A stretch of DNA of 64,000 nt from Tolypothrix sp. FACHB-123 (GCF_014697075.1 NZ_JACJRE010000001.1:62001-126000); one strand, 5' to 3'; counted from the first letter of the stretch, positions 9,807-19,056 are shown. Program-made: numbers and translations. The notes: generated by a model from the sequence alone, not told the origin.

Positions 9807-10157
9807 ACACTACTTCCTTAATCAATTAGTTAATGAGGATACTTCTAATTAATATCCAGGATAAAGATATTTGTATCCATAAATAAACGCCAATAAATAC
9901 ACGAATTTTTTTGATAATTTTTTGAATTTTTCTGTGTTTATTCCTCATCGTCTGGCTTTTGTATTTAGAAATATATATATAGCAATCCTAAATCATTGAT
10001 GAAATATTATAAGCAGGTTTGTTGACTGTTAACCGTTAACGATCAACAGTTAAAACCGAAATTTTTTGCAACTGAAATAGAATCGCTATAGTAGCAATGC
10101 CAACATTTTTATTTTTTTAATTTCCTGTAAAACACAGGACTTTATTACTGATTACAT
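9807..10157. other. Intergenic region inside the polysaccharide island
   Basis: 350 bp of A+T-rich sequence between two glycosyltransferase genes. The only clear structure is a near-perfect palindrome at 10020-10048 built from GTTGACTGTTAAC and GTTAACGATCAAC, a variant of the GTTAAC/GTCAAC heptamer repeats found elsewhere in this window. It may hold a promoter for the last three genes of the island; none could be assigned. Confidence 0.5.
10020..10048. repeat. 29-bp imperfect palindrome, GTTAAC/GTCAAC type
   Basis: The sequence from TGTTGACTGTTAAC to GTTAACGATCAACA pairs with itself except for a few central and flanking mismatches. The same words recur at 15430-15461, 16720-16758 and 28617-28632. 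Confidence 0.7.
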
Positions 10158-11126
10158 TTATAAAATAAATGTCAGCAATAATGCGGCGAGAGTGCGCAAA
10201 TTTAATTTTTGCTGTCTCAATGTTTGCCACAGATAAGGACGTGCTGCTTGTTTTTCTTTATTGCGAATTAAACCAATCCCTAAAGTTGTATTAGCCTCTA
10301 ACCATTTATTCTGAAAGTATGGCTTAAATTCTGCAAGTTTGGGGTCTGACATCAAGATTTGATAACAAAATAATTCGCTTTTAGCTTTACGAATTTTCGC
10401 TTGGACATCATGGGAACCACTGAGTATTGTATCTGTTTGCTCATGGATACGATAGCGCGTCAATCTCTCTGGACAATAGTAAGCAGCATAACCAGATATA
10501 CAGCTCAGGTATGTTAAATATAAATCCCACATTCCGCCAACTTCTGCGGGAATTTTATCCCAATCTACAAGATTAGCGCGAATTACACAAGCAGCAGCGG
10601 TGGGTATACTTTTATCTATTAACCCAATTTTAGCAAAAGATTTATAAACTCCTGGAGCTAATTTATGGCGTTTAAAACCCCTTGTATTCTCTTCTGTACT
10701 AGCGTAATCAATATTACCTTGGGCATTTATAATATATTGGTCACAAAAAGCAAGAATCAAATCGGGATTAGCTTCTAATGGGGGTATTAGCTTGGCTAAA
10801 AAATCTTCATTCCACATATCATCATCATGCAGGCTGGCAACATATTTACCACGCGCCATTTTAAAGCCATGCATTTGATTAGCAATCATACCGATGTTTT
10901 GTGGATGTCGCCAAAAGCGAATCCGCGGATCGGCAAAAGATTCAACAATAGGTAGGGGATTTTCTGAACTACAATTATCAGAAATAATAATTTCAATATT
11001 TTGATAAGTCTGTTTAACGGCGCTGGCGATCGCGTGCTTGAGATATTGTGGTCGATTGTAGGTGGGAATCACTACACTTACCAGTGGTTCGGATTGTGGT
11101 TCGGATAATTGATTATCTATCAACAT
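10158..11126 (-). CDS. Family 2 glycosyltransferase
   Basis: 322 residues with a classical GT2 N-terminal half: VSVVIPTYNRPQYLKHAI, IIISDNCSS (first Asp, residue 50) and ASLHDDDMW (Asp101-103). The later part (PAEVGGMWDLYLTYL and YRIHEQTDT) resembles GT2 enzymes of capsule and O-antigen clusters. It overlaps the end of the upstream GT4 gene by 7 bp, so the two are translated from one message. Sugar specificity cannot be assigned. Confidence 0.87.
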   Translation of the reverse strand: MLIDNQLSEPQSEPLVSVVIPTYNRPQYLKHAIASAVKQTYQNIEIIISDNCSSENPLPIVESFADPRIRFWRHPQNIGMIANQMHGFKMARGKYVASLHDDDMWNEDFLAKLIPPLEANPDLILAFCDQYIINAQGNIDYASTEENTRGFKRHKLAPGVYKSFAKIGLIDKSIPTAAACVIRANLVDWDKIPAEVGGMWDLYLTYLSCISGYAAYYCPERLTRYRIHEQTDTILSGSHDVQAKIRKAKSELFCYQILMSDPKLAEFKPYFQNKWLEANTTLGIGLIRNKEKQAARPYLWQTLRQQKLNLRTLAALLLTFIL

Positions 11127-12283
11127 AAATTTCTCTGGTTATTTCTTGCATGAAATTCAGCGATAGTTTGGGCATAAATTGCTGCTAACCGCTGAAAATG
11201 AATATCGATGGTAAATTCTTCCTGATACCAAGCTTGGCCTTGTTCGCCAATTAATCTGGCTTGACGATAATTGCTAGCTAATTCGTTAATCGCCGCAGCC
11301 AACTGAGAAATATTATTAGGTGAAATGAGAATTCCTGTTTTCCCATTTTGTATATATTCGGGAATTCCGCCGACAGCACTAGCAATTACAGGTCGATAGC
11401 GTGCATAAGCTTCTAAAGTGACAAGACCGGCTGGTTCCGGCCACAAACTCGGAAAAATGACAGCCAAGCATTGTTGATAAAGAATTTCTAATTGCTCTGG
11501 GTTACACCAACCATGCCATGTAATGCGATCGCTTAACCCTAAATCTTGGGCTAATTGTTCCATTCGCGACTTACTCCAACCATCACCGGCAATATCTAAA
11601 TGGATGTGTCGCTCAGTTTTGGTTAAGGCTTTGAGTAGCCACTCTAAACCTTTATCGGGAACAATGCGACCAACAAATAAAATGCGTTGATGTTGATGGA
11701 TTGTCCGCTTGAGGGGTTCTGTGGGCACATTAGGCGATCGCACTCCACAGTGGAGGGTAATTATCCGCTCAGGTGCTACCCCTACGCGAATAATTTGTTG
11801 ACGCACATATTCGCTATTGGCGATTACGGGAATTTTCAGTTTTTTCAGGTTAGTTAAAGGATTGTAAGCATTCCACCAATCACCAATAATTTTGTGCGGT
11901 CTGCGGCTACCACAACCATCTACCATATGACCCCACAAGCATCCTAGAGGATCGAGGGAGCGATCGCAGATTTTGCCTCGGTCTGCTAAATATTTGGTAC
12001 CGCTAGGACAGTAGGTGCAGTGATTGTGGAGCGTAAATATTGTGGGACATTCTTCACGGACATCGACTAACAATTCCGGATCGTGGATGTGCAGCAACTC
12101 AAACTGAGTTTGATCCTCGGTTTTGATATCCTTGATAATGCGATCACTAACTCCAGGAATTTGCGATAGTGCTAAAGAAGCTACATAAGTTTCAACTCCT
12201 CCGCCTCCTTTCATATTCGTGTTAGTACAGTGATAAATCATTTTGGTACTAGTTACAATTTTGCTCATTTTATACACCGACAT
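11120..12283 (-). CDS. Family 4 glycosyltransferase with a cysteine-rich insert
   Basis: 387 residues from the ATG at 12283; ATGs at 12268 and 12241 are also possible. GT-B fold with MKGGGGVETYVASLA near the N-terminus, FVGRIVPDKGLEWLL, and the EX7E segment WPEPAGLVTLEAY in the C-terminal half. Residues about 86-125 carry HNHCTYCPSGTKYL followed by CDR, GCLWG and GCGSR: five cysteines plus histidines. Such an insert is found in a subset of capsule/O-antigen GT4s and might bind a metal or be structural; I infer this from composition only. It overlaps both neighbours by a few bases, so the genes form one operon. Confidence 0.87.
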   Translation of the reverse strand: MSVYKMSKIVTSTKMIYHCTNTNMKGGGGVETYVASLALSQIPGVSDRIIKDIKTEDQTQFELLHIHDPELLVDVREECPTIFTLHNHCTYCPSGTKYLADRGKICDRSLDPLGCLWGHMVDGCGSRRPHKIIGDWWNAYNPLTNLKKLKIPVIANSEYVRQQIIRVGVAPERIITLHCGVRSPNVPTEPLKRTIHQHQRILFVGRIVPDKGLEWLLKALTKTERHIHLDIAGDGWSKSRMEQLAQDLGLSDRITWHGWCNPEQLEILYQQCLAVIFPSLWPEPAGLVTLEAYARYRPVIASAVGGIPEYIQNGKTGILISPNNISQLAAAINELASNYRQARLIGEQGQAWYQEEFTIDIHFQRLAAIYAQTIAEFHARNNQRNLC

Positions 12284-13127
12284 TTAACCAAAATTTGTGC
12301 CTGACATCGTTCACATAATGCCTTAAGGCAATCTGACAAGAAGCGTAACGGTCAGGATACATAAATTGGTCATCAACATTGATAATGTATTTATCTCCTG
12401 AGAGTGGTTTAGCATCAGCATTATGCATAGCTAAATGCACTACAGTTTGGTCTGTAAAAAAGATAGGTGAATTAACAAATTCAACCACTCTTTCTAGGGG
12501 TTTGTACCAATCTAGCTGCTGTTTTAAGATGAAGAAACCGGCGTTAACAGGATTGAGACGCTCGTGGCTTTCTATTAAAATGCGCTCGTCTAAAGAAGGT
12601 TTACAATCTGGCAAATACCAAGGTGATTTCTCTGGAGAATTGCATAAATTAATTAAGTCTGTAGCCCCAGGAAAAAACAAAATATCCGCATCTGTGTAAA
12701 TTGTCGGTTGGTCAATATTTAATGACATTAAAGCTGCCAATCTTTTCCACATTGCCCTTGTCGCTTGGTGGGGATGATTGAGGGCATAGTCAAAAATATA
12801 ATCGGGAATTTGCCGATCTGCTAGGTCTTGCCAATCGACCACATTTACACAACTATGAATTTGCGACAATAATTTACGCGAGTTAACTGTATAACTACCA
12901 TCAGAGATGACGGTAAATTTATTGGGTAGGCCAACATGACGAATAAAAGAGCGAATACTTGCTACCTGTACAGCTAAATCCCGTTCGCAAGAAAAGGAAT
13001 AAACATTGATATTAACTTGACGAAATTGTTTAATAGGAATGTTAATAATTTTATCAACAATTTGACTATAAAGATTGCTGATAACTTTTCCTTGAATCTT
13101 ACTAGAATGATAGCCGATATTTACCAT
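12270..13127 (-). CDS. Nucleotide-diphospho-sugar transferase-like protein (GT-A fold, DXD motif)
   Basis: 285 residues from the ATG at 13127, which has GAGGT about 8 bp upstream; an ATG at 13184 would add 19 residues but lacks a ribosome site. The core contains FTVISDGSY, QATRAMWKRLAAL, the DXD-type motif YTDADILFF and NAGFFILKQ, resembling the GT-A nucleotide-diphospho-sugar transferase superfamily (GT8-like). The C-terminal part has a conserved-looking FFTDQTVVHLAMH. It is the first gene after hepA in the island and overlaps the downstream GT4 gene by 14 bp. Enzyme activity is inferred from fold motifs only. Confidence 0.7.
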   Translation of the reverse strand: MVNIGYHSSKIQGKVISNLYSQIVDKIINIPIKQFRQVNINVYSFSCERDLAVQVASIRSFIRHVGLPNKFTVISDGSYTVNSRKLLSQIHSCVNVVDWQDLADRQIPDYIFDYALNHPHQATRAMWKRLAALMSLNIDQPTIYTDADILFFPGATDLINLCNSPEKSPWYLPDCKPSLDERILIESHERLNPVNAGFFILKQQLDWYKPLERVVEFVNSPIFFTDQTVVHLAMHNADAKPLSGDKYIINVDDQFMYPDRYASCQIALRHYVNDVRHKFWLNVGV

Positions 13128-13234
13128 TATATTTACCTCATAAAATCTAGGTAAGTTAATTTTATTTACAGAGGTATTCATCATCGTCTGGAAATTCTGC
13201 TGAACCAGACGATGAAATCAATAAAAAGAAAACT

Positions 13235-15085
13235 TTATCCTGGTTTACCCATTTCGTACTGAGATTTGTGATATTCCCAAAGTTTGCCTTTTAACTCTAG
13301 GAGTTCTTGATATTTACCTTGTTCAACAATGCGTCCTTGTTCGAGAACGACAACTTTATCGGCGTTGGCGATGGTTGAAAGACGGTGAGCGATCGCAATT
13401 ACTGTCCGTCCAGTAGATAGCTTTTCTAAAGATTCCTGAATCAACCGTTCACTGACAGAATCTAACGCACTGGTAGCTTCATCCAAAATCAGAATTTCTG
13501 GATTGCGTAATAAAGCACGGGCGATCGCAATTCTTTGGCGTTGTCCCCCAGATAATCTGACACCCCTATCACCTAATTGGGTATCAAAACCTTCAGGCAT
13601 TTCTAAAATAAATTCCAGTGCATTCGCTTGTCTAGCAGCTTCTTTGATAGCCCCTTGACTAGCAGTTGGCGTACCGTAAGCAATATTATTCCAGACAGAA
13701 GTGTTAAAAATAAACGTATCCTGACTGACAACAGCTATCTTGCGACGTAGGGAATTAATTTCAAACTTCCGCACATCAACTTCATCAATATATATATATC
13801 CCTCAGTAGCATCATGGAATCGGGGAATTAAATCAGCCAATGTGGTTTTACCTGCCCCCGATCCGCCAACTAAGGCAGTCATTTTTCCTTTTTCAATCGT
13901 CAAGGTAATATTATTGAGGACTAAATTCTCACTATCATAAGCAAAATCTACTCCCACCAAATCAATAGACCTTTTTAAGCCGGGGAACACAAGCTTACCG
14001 TTTTCAAAGTAAGTTTTATCCTCAGTTTTCAGCAGGTTCTTAATATTATCTGCCGAACCATGCATCGTGCTGAGAAATGCTCTCGTTCCATTCATATCTT
14101 GGACAAAGGGCACTAGGCGAAATAAAACAAAGAAAAAGGTCAGCAGCGAAGCAACTTGTAGGGTACCATTAGCTACAAAAAACGTAAATGCTAAAATAAT
14201 CATGCCAATTAAAACCGTCGTGGCTACGCCTTCGGCAATTGGCTTCACCATTGTCCAGGTGTAGATAACTTTTGTCGAACTACTGACGACGCGATCGCTA
14301 GCTTTGTAGTAACGCTGACGCTCAAATTCCTGAGTAGAAAATGCGTTGACAGTGCGAATTCCATTAATAAATTCTATTGCTGTAGAGGTAAAATCTCCAT
14401 TAGCCACTGACATGCCAAAACTACTTTCTCTGACTCTGGCATTGAGATTGGATAATCCCACACCCAAAAGAGTAAATAACAAGATAGAAATTATTGCCAG
14501 TTGCCAAGAAAGCAAAAACATTGAGATTAAATAGACAAGAGTGGTAATGATTCTGGTAAACAGAAAAGCTACGCCACTAAAACCCTGTCTAATCCTTTCG
14601 ATTTCTGTAGTAATGGTGTTGATCAGTTCGCCAGAACGAATTTGCCCATAAAAGCTTAATGGTAGAGCTTGCAACTGTTCAAAAATCTGCTTACGTAAGC
14701 GATCGCCAAGATACAGTTGGGTTAATTCTGTATAGACTTGACCAAAATAATTGAAAGTTGCCCGCATCCAGGTAGTTAATAAAATCAGCAAACAGATACG
14801 ATATAAACGACTAGTTGCTGATTGATTAATTCCCAAAATTGCTATATCAAACCATTCTATCCCTGTACGTACTGGTTGGGCATTGGGAGTAGTAAGACTC
14901 TGCAAAAAAGAAAGTAAAAAGCCAATGCTGACCCCTTCAAATGTCGCTGCCAAAAAAGAAAATATCACTGCCAGCACAGCAATTTTGCGAAAATGTTTAA
15001 ATTCTCGTAATATTAAATAATTTTCTTGCCAAAAGTTGGTAGCTTTAAATAAGTCTCTCAGTGCTGGTTTAATCTTTAAATACAT
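13235..15085 (-). CDS. hepA: HepA-type ABC exporter of heterocyst envelope polysaccharide
   Basis: 616 residues with a fused half-transporter layout: five to six membrane helices in residues about 35-320, then a nucleotide-binding domain with Walker A GGSGAGKTTLA (near 405), signature LSGGQRQRIAIARALL (near 513), Walker B ILILDEATSALD (near 536) and the H-loop AHRLST. Family: MsbA-like exporters. In Anabaena PCC 7120 the equivalent protein HepA is needed for the polysaccharide layer of the heterocyst envelope. I assign hepA because the gene lies directly after the hepC-like sugar-phosphate transferase and among the same set of glycosyltransferases. It presumably exports a lipid-linked or polymeric glycan. 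Expression during heterocyst differentiation is expected but not visible in the sequence. Confidence 0.8.
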   Translation of the reverse strand: MYLKIKPALRDLFKATNFWQENYLILREFKHFRKIAVLAVIFSFLAATFEGVSIGFLLSFLQSLTTPNAQPVRTGIEWFDIAILGINQSATSRLYRICLLILLTTWMRATFNYFGQVYTELTQLYLGDRLRKQIFEQLQALPLSFYGQIRSGELINTITTEIERIRQGFSGVAFLFTRIITTLVYLISMFLLSWQLAIISILLFTLLGVGLSNLNARVRESSFGMSVANGDFTSTAIEFINGIRTVNAFSTQEFERQRYYKASDRVVSSSTKVIYTWTMVKPIAEGVATTVLIGMIILAFTFFVANGTLQVASLLTFFFVLFRLVPFVQDMNGTRAFLSTMHGSADNIKNLLKTEDKTYFENGKLVFPGLKRSIDLVGVDFAYDSENLVLNNITLTIEKGKMTALVGGSGAGKTTLADLIPRFHDATEGYIYIDEVDVRKFEINSLRRKIAVVSQDTFIFNTSVWNNIAYGTPTASQGAIKEAARQANALEFILEMPEGFDTQLGDRGVRLSGGQRQRIAIARALLRNPEILILDEATSALDSVSERLIQESLEKLSTGRTVIAIAHRLSTIANADKVVVLEQGRIVEQGKYQELLELKGKLWEYHKSQYEMGKPG

Positions 15086-15437
15086 GGATATTGGTTACGA
15101 ATAGTTGAGCTAGGCATACAGGCAGTTAGGGAGTTTTACGATAGTAATGCGGAGTAACCAAAAATCTAACATCCGCTAACTGCACTGAATGTGGAGAGTC
15201 TTGATTTGCAGAAATTCCCAATAATTGAAATGCAAATTTATTTTATGGAATTCATCTGCGATCGCTTCTCATCAGCAACAAATTACAGAAAGTCGGCGCT
15301 CAATTGCCCACTTCTTCAAGGGATGGGATGAATCGCCCGCCGACTTGGGGCATTGGGCATTGAGAAAAACCACCAATGACAAATGCCTACGAAATCCCAT
15401 TCCTTTTAGGGATGGGATGAAAGACACCCCGACACCG
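15086..15437. other. hepC-hepA intergenic region
   Basis: 352 bp between the hepC stop and the hepA start. It holds a palindromic mobile-element relic (15290-15418), short GGGCATT repeats near 15347-15364, and a heptamer array at the 3' end of hepC. The hepA-proximal part (15086-15230) is the likely location of a hepA leader or promoter; no consensus was convincing. Confidence 0.5.
15290..15418. mobile_element. Possible relic of an IS200/IS605-type element end (palindromic)
   Basis: Two hairpins are visible: AAGTCGGCG (15290-15298) pairs with CGCCGACTT (15338-15346), and ATCCCAT (15394-15400) pairs with ATGGGAT (15412-15418). Both contain AGGGATGGGATGAA. The second hairpin is similar, in reverse complement, to 28012-28032. 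Structured subterminal palindromes without a transposase suit IS200/IS605 or tnpB-derived miniature elements, but this is inference. Confidence 0.4.
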
Positions 15438-15461
15438 TCAACCGTCAACGGTCAACGTTAA
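15432..15461. repeat. Heptamer repeat array overlapping the 3' end of hepC
   Basis: About four copies of a 7-bp unit: ACCGTCA, ACCGTCA, ACGGTCA, ACGTTAA. On the minus strand they read GTTGACC/GTTGACG and encode the last codons (LTVDG) and the stop of hepC. Confidence 0.75.
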
Positions 15462-16184
15462 ATCCCATCCAGATGTAATTGCTGGTACTGGATTTAGTTC
15501 GGTTTGTGCTTCTGAACTGAGGCTTACTGCATCCTCTAAAGTCCAACAACGAGAGCCAATTAAACCGCGATCGCCTTGCAATACATTAAATAGCTGTGGC
15601 AAATTGTGCAGATTATATTGACGCATCCAACGCCCCAAACGTGTCAGGCTTTGCTGCTCGGTGGTACGAAAATTCAAAGCACGAAACAGTTTACCACCCT
15701 CTCCCACCTGCCACTCAGAGGCGAAAATAGACCCCGGTGAGTAAACCTGCATCAGTAAAACCAGTGCTAATATCGCTGGAGTTGCTAATAATAGCAATAC
15801 TAAAGCCACAATCCAATCAATTAGACGCTGGAACTGCTTTTTCCAAGATTTACCTTTACCTTGTTTGAGTCGGTGATTACCAGAGGATAGGCGCAGGTAG
15901 ATTGGCTTATTAGCTTGTTCGCAAGCTTCTGCCCATAAAGACAGCCAAGCTTCACCCAGGCGAGAATCTATACTTACCAATTTCACTGGTGAATGTTTTA
16001 AACAATCTACTAACAACTGTTCGTTATATAAAGAAGGCAGATATGGCTGTTTTCCATGTTTAGGAGACTTCACCCACAGCTGACCTCGTCGCCACAATAG
16101 CGTGCAATATGGAGACTGGAGGTTTTGCTGTGGCTCAGTTTCGCTGTAGAGATTTGGGAGAGTGGGAATTATTGAAGTAGTCAT
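15438..16184 (-). CDS. hepC: HepC-type sugar-phosphate (undecaprenyl-phosphate glycosyl-1-phosphate) transferase
   Basis: 248 residues from the ATG at 16184; a TTG at 16229 would add 15. The C-terminal half is a bacterial sugar transferase (PF02397-type) domain: a basic stretch KKQFQRLIDWIVAL leading into one membrane helix (about residues 122-145), then FRALNFRT, LTRLGRWMRQYNLHNLPQL and LQGDRGLIGSR. This family moves a hexose-1-phosphate onto undecaprenyl phosphate to start repeat-unit synthesis. The N-terminal 100 residues are unrecognised. The usual DELPQLWNVL motif appears as HNLPQLFNVL, so the canonical Asp-Glu pair is changed to His-Asn; such divergence may reflect an altered enzyme. 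It lies directly upstream of hepA, as in Anabaena. Stop and final codons lie in a heptamer repeat. Confidence 0.8.
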   Translation of the reverse strand: MTTSIIPTLPNLYSETEPQQNLQSPYCTLLWRRGQLWVKSPKHGKQPYLPSLYNEQLLVDCLKHSPVKLVSIDSRLGEAWLSLWAEACEQANKPIYLRLSSGNHRLKQGKGKSWKKQFQRLIDWIVALVLLLLATPAILALVLLMQVYSPGSIFASEWQVGEGGKLFRALNFRTTEQQSLTRLGRWMRQYNLHNLPQLFNVLQGDRGLIGSRCWTLEDAVSLSSEAQTELNPVPAITSGWDLTLTVDG

Positions 16185-16644
16185 AGGTCTAAAGAGGTGT
16201 AGAGTAGTAGATTCTTGACCCGTTATCAAAGACTATCTTTGCCAACAGCGTTAATCTGAGGTGACCAACTCAAGAAGCGATCGCTTACTCATCAAAGATT
16301 AGTAGCTACACACAAATAGATATCACTAGCGAGTTTAGAAGTAATGGTAATAAAATAACTGTAGAAAAAATTACCCTATTTCCTATTTATTGATACTCAC
16401 CAGGTTATTGTTGCGATCGAGCGTTCAAAATCAGTTTACGCTTGAGTTTTGGCTATTTAAACTTGCTTTGATCTCTAGAATATAAGACATTTAATAAATA
16501 AATCTTAACCAGAGAAAAACTTTATTTAGTCTTTAAAAAATCTTATTTTTTCCCGACAATTATAAAGCTTCCGTGAACTTGACGATTCCACCCTCGTACT
16601 AAGGGCGCAAAATCTCACTCATCAAAAATGCAGATAATCAAATA

Positions 16645-16664
16645 AAGCCCACGGGGGTGGGCTT
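16645..16664 (-). terminator. Probable rho-independent terminator after the Wzc-like gene
   Basis: AAGCCCAC (16645-16652) pairs with GTGGGCTT (16657-16664) over a 4-nt loop; on the minus strand the stem is followed by TATTTGATT. It lies about 140 bp past the Wzc-like stop. The flank on the plus strand (TTAGCCCCAG...CTGCGGGC) is shared with 28122-28175, so the hairpin is part of a repeat. Confidence 0.65.
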
Positions 16665-16719
16665 CTTACTGTTAGCCCCAGGCTTCTGGTTCCTGCGGGC
16701 GATATATTCAGGTATGCAA

Positions 16720-16758
16720 AACCGTTAACAGTCAACCGTTAACAGTCAACCGTCAACG
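16720..16758. repeat. Tandem 14-bp repeat AACCGTTAACAGTC
   Basis: Two exact copies (16720-16733, 16734-16747) plus a partial third (AACCGTCAACG). It belongs to the same GTTAAC/GTCAAC heptamer class as 15432-15461. Confidence 0.8.
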
Positions 16759-16801
16759 ACTTAAAACAGAATAATGTATGTTTTAAAGTTCCCCAATTCC
16801 C

Positions 16802-19051
16802 TTATTTTTCCACAACTTGTTGCAATGCCAATCGTTGTGGCTTGTTATAGGGTACATAGGTGCTTTGAGAACTAGAAGCACCATTGGCGACAACCCCAAT
16901 CAAATTTAACTTGCTCAACATTGCTGTCGCTTGAGCCATTTGAGAGCGAGTTACTCTACCAATACTGGCTACCATTACCACACTGCGACAAGATGAGGCT
17001 GTGAGCATTGCATCCACCAAACCCAGAACCGGAGAAGCGTCTACAAGTATCAAATCGTAATTCTCCTCAAAGGCCGCCATTAATTGTGTCATCCGAGGAG
17101 AACTCAAGAGATTAGCTGCATCAGCTGGTATGGGCCCAGCGGTCAAAATATCAATGTAAGATGAACCTGAGTATTGAATACTCATTTGGTTTGGAAGCGC
17201 AGTTTCACTCGTGAGGAGGGTGGAAAGTCCTTGATCGTTGGGGAGATTGAGCTGATGATGCAGACTAGGTTCGCGTAAGTTGGCATCAATTAAGAGGACT
17301 TTTTTGTGTAAGCGCGCAGCACTCATAGCCAAACCTAAAGCCAAAGCTGACTTACCCTCATCAGCTAAAGCCGAAGTGATCATCAAAGATTTCAAATTCG
17401 TAACGGTATTGAGCAACTCAATATTTTTATAAATTAAATCGAGGGATTCCCAACTAGGAGGGGATTGGAGTACTTGAACTGTCCAGGGTGCGAGAACTTC
17501 AGGCTTACCAAAAGGTAACTTAATCATTGAATCTCGCGGTTGTGTAGACGGTAATTTGGGAGTAACGCCTAATACAGGAAGCGCAACATGCTTCTCTAAT
17601 TCCGCAGTTGTATGCACCGCATCATCAGATGCTTCTCGGACAAAAGCCGCAATCCCGCCCAACATTAACCCAACCACTGCACCTAACAACAAGTTCTGTT
17701 GAAGATTGGGGCCCATCATCATACCTTTTTGTGGTTCTTCCACAACTTCCCAGTTAAATCCACCTTTGGAAAGTTCTTGTCGCAACTGTTGTTCTGCTCT
17801 TAACAGTTGTTCCAAGCGTTCGCGGCTAAATTGTAACTGCGGTAGTATGCGATTGTAATAAGCCAACAGAGGCGGAAAGCGTTTGAGTTGAAGACGCAAA
17901 TCGTTCTCTTTTTGAGCCAAAGTTTGATCGCGTGCAGCTAATGCAACTATAGTTGTCTGGGTTTCTACTAACTGACCCGCAAGATTCAGGTCAATTTGTC
18001 CGAGTTGTCCTTGTTCTAGAAGATCCTGTCCCGCAACAGCACCGGCTGGTGTTCCCCCTAAAGTTCTGCTGACTTCTTGTTGTAATAATTCCTTCTGTCC
18101 TTCCAGTTGTTCTTTCAACTTTTGCACGCTAGGAGTCTCATCAGTGAAGCGTAAACGTTCTTGTGATAGAGCCAACTCGGTTTTTTGAATTTCGTTCAGT
18201 AAACCTTGATAGCGAGTAGATTGGCTCAAACGCGAAGAAACCAGCGCATTTTGCGGAGAACGATTAAGTTGTTCTTGCAAAGATTGTTGACGAGCAACAG
18301 CTTCTTGATATAAAGAACGAGTAGCGCGTCGTTCTTCTTGCAATTTATTTAAATTATCTTCTAGTGCTTTTGCTTGTGTTTCTGGATCGATTAAATTCTG
18401 AGTTCTGCGAAATCTTTGCAGGTTGGTTTCTGAAGCATTTACCTCATCACTGGCTTTTTTTAACTGGTCGCGGATAACTTGCAGACCTTTTTGTAAGCGT
18501 GTAGACTGCTGCTGCTTGTTATATTCCACATATACTTGGCGAATAGCAGCCAGAACTTTTTGAGTTTTGTTTGGATCGTTAGAAGTATATTCGACTTGGA
18601 AAATTTTGGTTAAAACATTATCTTCTTTGGTTTTGATTTGATTTAAAACCAAAGAAGCTTTAATTTCAGCTACAGTGATATCTGGATAATCTTTTTCCAG
18701 GAGATCGACGGCTTTTTGAATTAATCCCGAACTCTGCATCAAGTTAAGCTGAGTTGCTGTATCTATTTCAATGTTGATGTCAGTAAATTGGTTTTCTGCT
18801 GTGGCTTTTTCTGGTTTAACTTGATAGTTAGGTTCGACCAACAACTGCATCGAACTTTTATAGGTGGGCTTAGTTTTAGTAGTAATAAAACCTGCCAAAG
18901 TGATTGAAGTCAAAAATACAAGTATAAACCAAGGAAATCGGCGCACAAGTACGGCAAACATTTGCCCATAACCAACTTCATTGTCGGAATTTGCATGAGA
19001 AATTGAATTGGGGCTGGAATTAATACTGGGATTGAGACTAGCTTGAACCAC
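16802..19051 (-). CDS. Wzc-like polysaccharide co-polymerase / BY-kinase family protein
   Basis: 749 residues: a first membrane helix near residues 38-58 with the N-terminal Wzz chain-length domain, a long coiled-coil periplasmic region (about 180-430, Gln/Glu/Arg-rich), a second helix near 450-470 (LLLGAVVGLMLGGIAAFV), and a CpsD/CapB-type P-loop domain. That domain has Walker A ALADEGKSALALG (near 562), Walker A' LLIDANLREP and Walker B LILVDASPVLG (near 670). It regulates glycan chain length and export with the polymerase. The C-terminus (ending near YVPYNKPQRLALQQ) has only two tyrosines instead of the tyrosine cluster of Wzc, and the residue after GKS is Ala rather than Thr. The start is 5 bp after the upstream GT4 stop, so they share an operon. 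Confidence 0.88.
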   Translation of the reverse strand: MVQASLNPSINSSPNSISHANSDNEVGYGQMFAVLVRRFPWFILVFLTSITLAGFITTKTKPTYKSSMQLLVEPNYQVKPEKATAENQFTDINIEIDTATQLNLMQSSGLIQKAVDLLEKDYPDITVAEIKASLVLNQIKTKEDNVLTKIFQVEYTSNDPNKTQKVLAAIRQVYVEYNKQQQSTRLQKGLQVIRDQLKKASDEVNASETNLQRFRRTQNLIDPETQAKALEDNLNKLQEERRATRSLYQEAVARQQSLQEQLNRSPQNALVSSRLSQSTRYQGLLNEIQKTELALSQERLRFTDETPSVQKLKEQLEGQKELLQQEVSRTLGGTPAGAVAGQDLLEQGQLGQIDLNLAGQLVETQTTIVALAARDQTLAQKENDLRLQLKRFPPLLAYYNRILPQLQFSRERLEQLLRAEQQLRQELSKGGFNWEVVEEPQKGMMMGPNLQQNLLLGAVVGLMLGGIAAFVREASDDAVHTTAELEKHVALPVLGVTPKLPSTQPRDSMIKLPFGKPEVLAPWTVQVLQSPPSWESLDLIYKNIELLNTVTNLKSLMITSALADEGKSALALGLAMSAARLHKKVLLIDANLREPSLHHQLNLPNDQGLSTLLTSETALPNQMSIQYSGSSYIDILTAGPIPADAANLLSSPRMTQLMAAFEENYDLILVDASPVLGLVDAMLTASSCRSVVMVASIGRVTRSQMAQATAMLSKLNLIGVVANGASSSQSTYVPYNKPQRLALQQVVEK

Positions 19052-19056
19052 GTTTA

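Larger units (their letters stand above)
16185..16801. other. Intergenic region upstream of hepC
   Basis: 617 bp between the Wzc-like gene and hepC. It has a probable minus-strand terminator (16645-16664), a GTTAAC/GTCAAC repeat (16720-16758) and then about 400 bp of A+T-rich DNA. This suggests hepC-hepA are transcribed from their own promoter here rather than only by read-through from rfbF. Confidence 0.6.
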
